Made by a program: the position numbers and the translations under genes. A model generated the notes under the pieces. That model did not search any database, had not been told where the DNA came from, and was given only the letters and a program-made list of their open reading frames with translations. Of a stretch of 64,000 nucleotides of DNA, positions 62,143-64,000 are shown piece after piece; position 1 is the stretch's first letter, and each line of letters begins with the position of its first letter. The DNA is from Planococcus sp. ISL-109 (GTDB taxonomy: Bacteria; Bacillota; Bacilli; Bacillales_A; Planococcaceae): positions 55,871-119,870 of the forward strand of contig NZ_JAGGPW010000006.1 in NCBI RefSeq assembly GCF_018613655.1, given 5' to 3'.

Positions 62143-64000
62143 TTACTTGCCGGCAGACGCCATTTTGCTTTCTTCGAATGCCGCCATTTCGGCATCAAAT
62201 TTCCCCATGCCGCTGTCTTGCAGCTTGCTGATGCGTTCATTCATTTTCAAATAAGCTTTTGGAATGACACGGATGAATTTCGCCGAGATAATATCCCAGT
62301 GGTCCAAGACACGCTGGCCGTTCAAGCTTCCTGTATAATGGACATGATTTTCGATCATTTCTTTCAATTCAGCAATTTCATTTGGCTCGGCGAGCGGCTG
62401 CATGTGCACCATTTCAGCGTTGCAACGCGAGCTGAATGTTTCATCTTCATCGAGAACATAAGCGACACCGCCTGACATGCCCGCTGCAAAGTTTTTGCCG
62501 GTATCGCCAAGAATGACGACACGTCCGCCGGTCATATACTCGCAGCCGTGGTCTCCGACGCCTTCGACGACGATTTTTGCGCCGCTGTTACGGACCGCGA
62601 AACGTTCGCCCGCCATGCCGTGGATGTAAGCTTCCCCGGAAGACGCCCCGTAGAATGAAACATTGCCGATGATGATGTTCTTCTCCGGCAAGAATGTCGA
62701 ATCCGGTGCAGGTACGACGATGATTTTCCCGCCCGATAAGCCTTTTCCGACAAAGTCGTTGGAATCCCCGATCAACCGGAGCGTCATGCCTTTTGGTATA
62801 AAAGCGCCGAAGCTTTGGCCGGCAGAACCTTGAAAGTTCAATGTGACCGTGTCTTCCGGCAAGCCTTCCGCCCCGTATTTCCGGGTGATGGCGCTGCCGA
62901 TGATCGTTCCGGTTGCGCGGTGGATATTGCGGATTGCGGTCGACACTTCGACAGGCTCCCCTGTTTCGATCGCATTGCTGCAGCGCGGCAGGAGTTCCTG
63001 CACATCCAATGTATACTTCAAGCCATGATCTTGTTTAATCGTTGCATAGCGGCCGACTTTCTCAGGCAATTCCGGTTGGTAAAGAAGCGCAGACAAATCA
63101 AGGCCTTCCGCTTTCCAATGCTTAATCGCTTTGTTCGTTTCGAGCACATCGGTGCGACCAATCATTTCATTGACTGAACGGAACCCGAGCTCCGCCATCA
63201 ATTCGCGCGTTTCCATTGCGATAAAGCGCATGAAGTTCGCGACATGATCCGCCTCGCCCGCATATTTCTTGCGCAGTTCCGGATTTTGTGTGGCGATTCC
63301 TACTGGGCATGTATCCAAATGGCAGACGCGCATCATGACACAACCAAGAACGACGAGCGGCGCTGTCGAGAAGCCGTATTCTTCCGCCCCTAAAAGTGCA
63401 GCGGTGACGACATCGCGGCCGGCCATCATCTTGCCGTCTGTTTCGACGACGATGCGGTCGCGCAGGCCATTTAATAGAAGTGTCTGGTGCGTTTCCGCAA
63501 GACCGATTTCCCAAGGCAAGCCGGTATGTTTCAAGCTGGTTTTCGGCGCAGCTCCAGTGCCGCCGTCATAGCCGCTGATCAACACGAGATCCGCACGGCC
63601 TTTCGCAACACCTGCTGCGATTGTGCCGACGCCGACTGCCGAAACGAGCTTAACGCTGATGCGTGCGCGCGGGTTGGCGTTTTTCAAGTTGAAAATCAGC
63701 TCCGCTAAATCTTCGATCGAGTAAATATCATGGTGCGGAGGCGGTGAAATCAATTCGACGCCAGTCGTCGAACCACGCACTTCCGCAATCCACGGATACA
63801 CTTTTTTACCTGGCAAATGGCCGCCTTCTCCAGGCTTGGCCCCTTGCGCGACTTTGATCTGGATTTCGTCGGCATTGACCAAATAATGGCTGGTAACACC
63901 GAAACGGCCGGAAGCGATTTGTTTGATGGCACTTCTGCGGTTGTCCCCGTTTTCATCCAGCGTAAAGCGGTCAGGTTCTTCCCCGCCTTCACCGGAGTTG
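62143..64000 (-). CDS. gltB: Glutamate synthase large subunit (3' part)
   Basis: The last 619 codons; the gene continues past the right edge. The visible part covers the FMN-binding synthase domain: [11 protein letters not shown] at the edge, [30 protein letters not shown], and [19 protein letters not shown] with the 3Fe-4S cysteines. The C-terminal GXGXG beta-helix domain follows ([31 protein letters not shown]). Called gltA in B. subtilis naming. The gap to gltD is 62 bp. Confidence 0.96.
   Translation of the reverse strand, partial: NSGEGGEEPDRFTLDENGDNRRSAIKQIASGRFGVTSHYLVNADEIQIKVAQGAKPGEGGHLPGKKVYPWIAEVRGSTTGVELISPPPHHDIYSIEDLAELIFNLKNANPRARISVKLVSAVGVGTIAAGVAKGRADLVLISGYDGGTGAAPKTSLKHTGLPWEIGLAETHQTLLLNGLRDRIVVETDGKMMAGRDVVTAALLGAEEYGFSTAPLVVLGCVMMRVCHLDTCPVGIATQNPELRKKYAGEADHVANFMRFIAMETRELMAELGFRSVNEMIGRTDVLETNKAIKHWKAEGLDLSALLYQPELPEKVGRYATIKQDHGLKYTLDVQELLPRCSNAIETGEPVEVSTAIRNIHRATGTIIGSAITRKYGAEGLPEDTVTLNFQGSAGQSFGAFIPKGMTLRLIGDSNDFVGKGLSGGKIIVVPAPDSTFLPEKNIIIGNVSFYGASSGEAYIHGMAGERFAVRNSGAKIVVEGVGDHGCEYMTGGRVVILGDTGKNFAAGMSGGVAYVLDEDETFSSRCNAEMVHMQPLAEPNEIAELKEMIENHVHYTGSLNGQRVLDHWDIISAKFIRVIPKAYLKMNERISKLQDSGMGKFDAEMAAFEESKMASAGK

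Overview
The window looks like a chromosome segment from a pigmented, moderate-GC member of the Bacillales, most likely Planococcus/Planomicrobium (Planococcaceae). This rests on protein families and gene order only. It carries a C30 carotenoid (staphyloxanthin-type) cluster, B. subtilis-like genes (topB, sip, dbpA/yxiN, gltBD, mtnU/mtnE, an S-box metNIQ operon), strong AGGAGG ribosome-binding sites with frequent GTG/TTG starts, and staphylococcal-type sulfide genes. No rRNA, tRNA, CRISPR array or prophage was seen.

Layout. 1-4.3 kb: DUF2294 protein and a topB unit. 4.3-13.6 kb: a large reactive-sulfur region on the minus strand. It holds a CstR persulfide sensor, two rhodanese/metallo-beta-lactamase (CstB-like) proteins, two TusA modules, two DsrE-type proteins, three more rhodanese domains, DUF302 and TauE. 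Several near-perfect CstR operators lie on sigma-A promoters, and a SulP transporter/carbonic anhydrase pair is embedded. 13.8-21 kb: a tripartite tricarboxylate transporter (tctCBA) followed by a frameshifted SLC13-type transporter, with a CitA/CitB-like two-component system beside it. 21-27 kb: OsmC protein, a small TIR element, metNIQ under a SAM-I riboswitch, and mtnU/mtnE. 27-43.5 kb: mixed single genes (secreted phosphoesterase, signal peptidase, formamidase family, SEC-C protein, DUF421, thioesterase, AAC(3)-like, a Fic/VbhA-type toxin-antitoxin pair, DUF779/aldehyde dehydrogenase, pseudouridine synthase, cupin/CBS, amino-acid ABC transporter with an RpiR regulator). 43.8-51.7 kb: the carotenoid cluster as two convergent operons. 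52.3-64 kb: LysM-3D wall protein, dbpA, an ATP-grasp/alpha-E/transglutaminase pair, YtxH-like, HD-GYP and secreted proteins, then gltD and the 3' part of gltB, which runs off the right edge.

How the genes work together. The sulfur genes should sense, oxidise and relay persulfide sulfur, and TauE may export an oxidised product. CitAB-like proteins and a CcpA cre-like site probably control uptake of a carboxylate. The SAM riboswitch ties methionine uptake to methyl-cycle status, next to two methionine-salvage genes. In the carotenoid cluster CrtM and CrtN-type enzymes make and oxidise a C30 chain. A CruF-like protein (possible hydratase), a glycosyltransferase and an acyltransferase would then decorate it.

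The least explained parts are the split and duplicated sulfur-relay operon, the CruF-like gene in a C30 cluster, a DnaA-box cluster at 32.5-32.7 kb, the alpha-E/transglutaminase fusion, an unidentified structured leader at 60.33-60.43 kb, and three dispersed repeat families.
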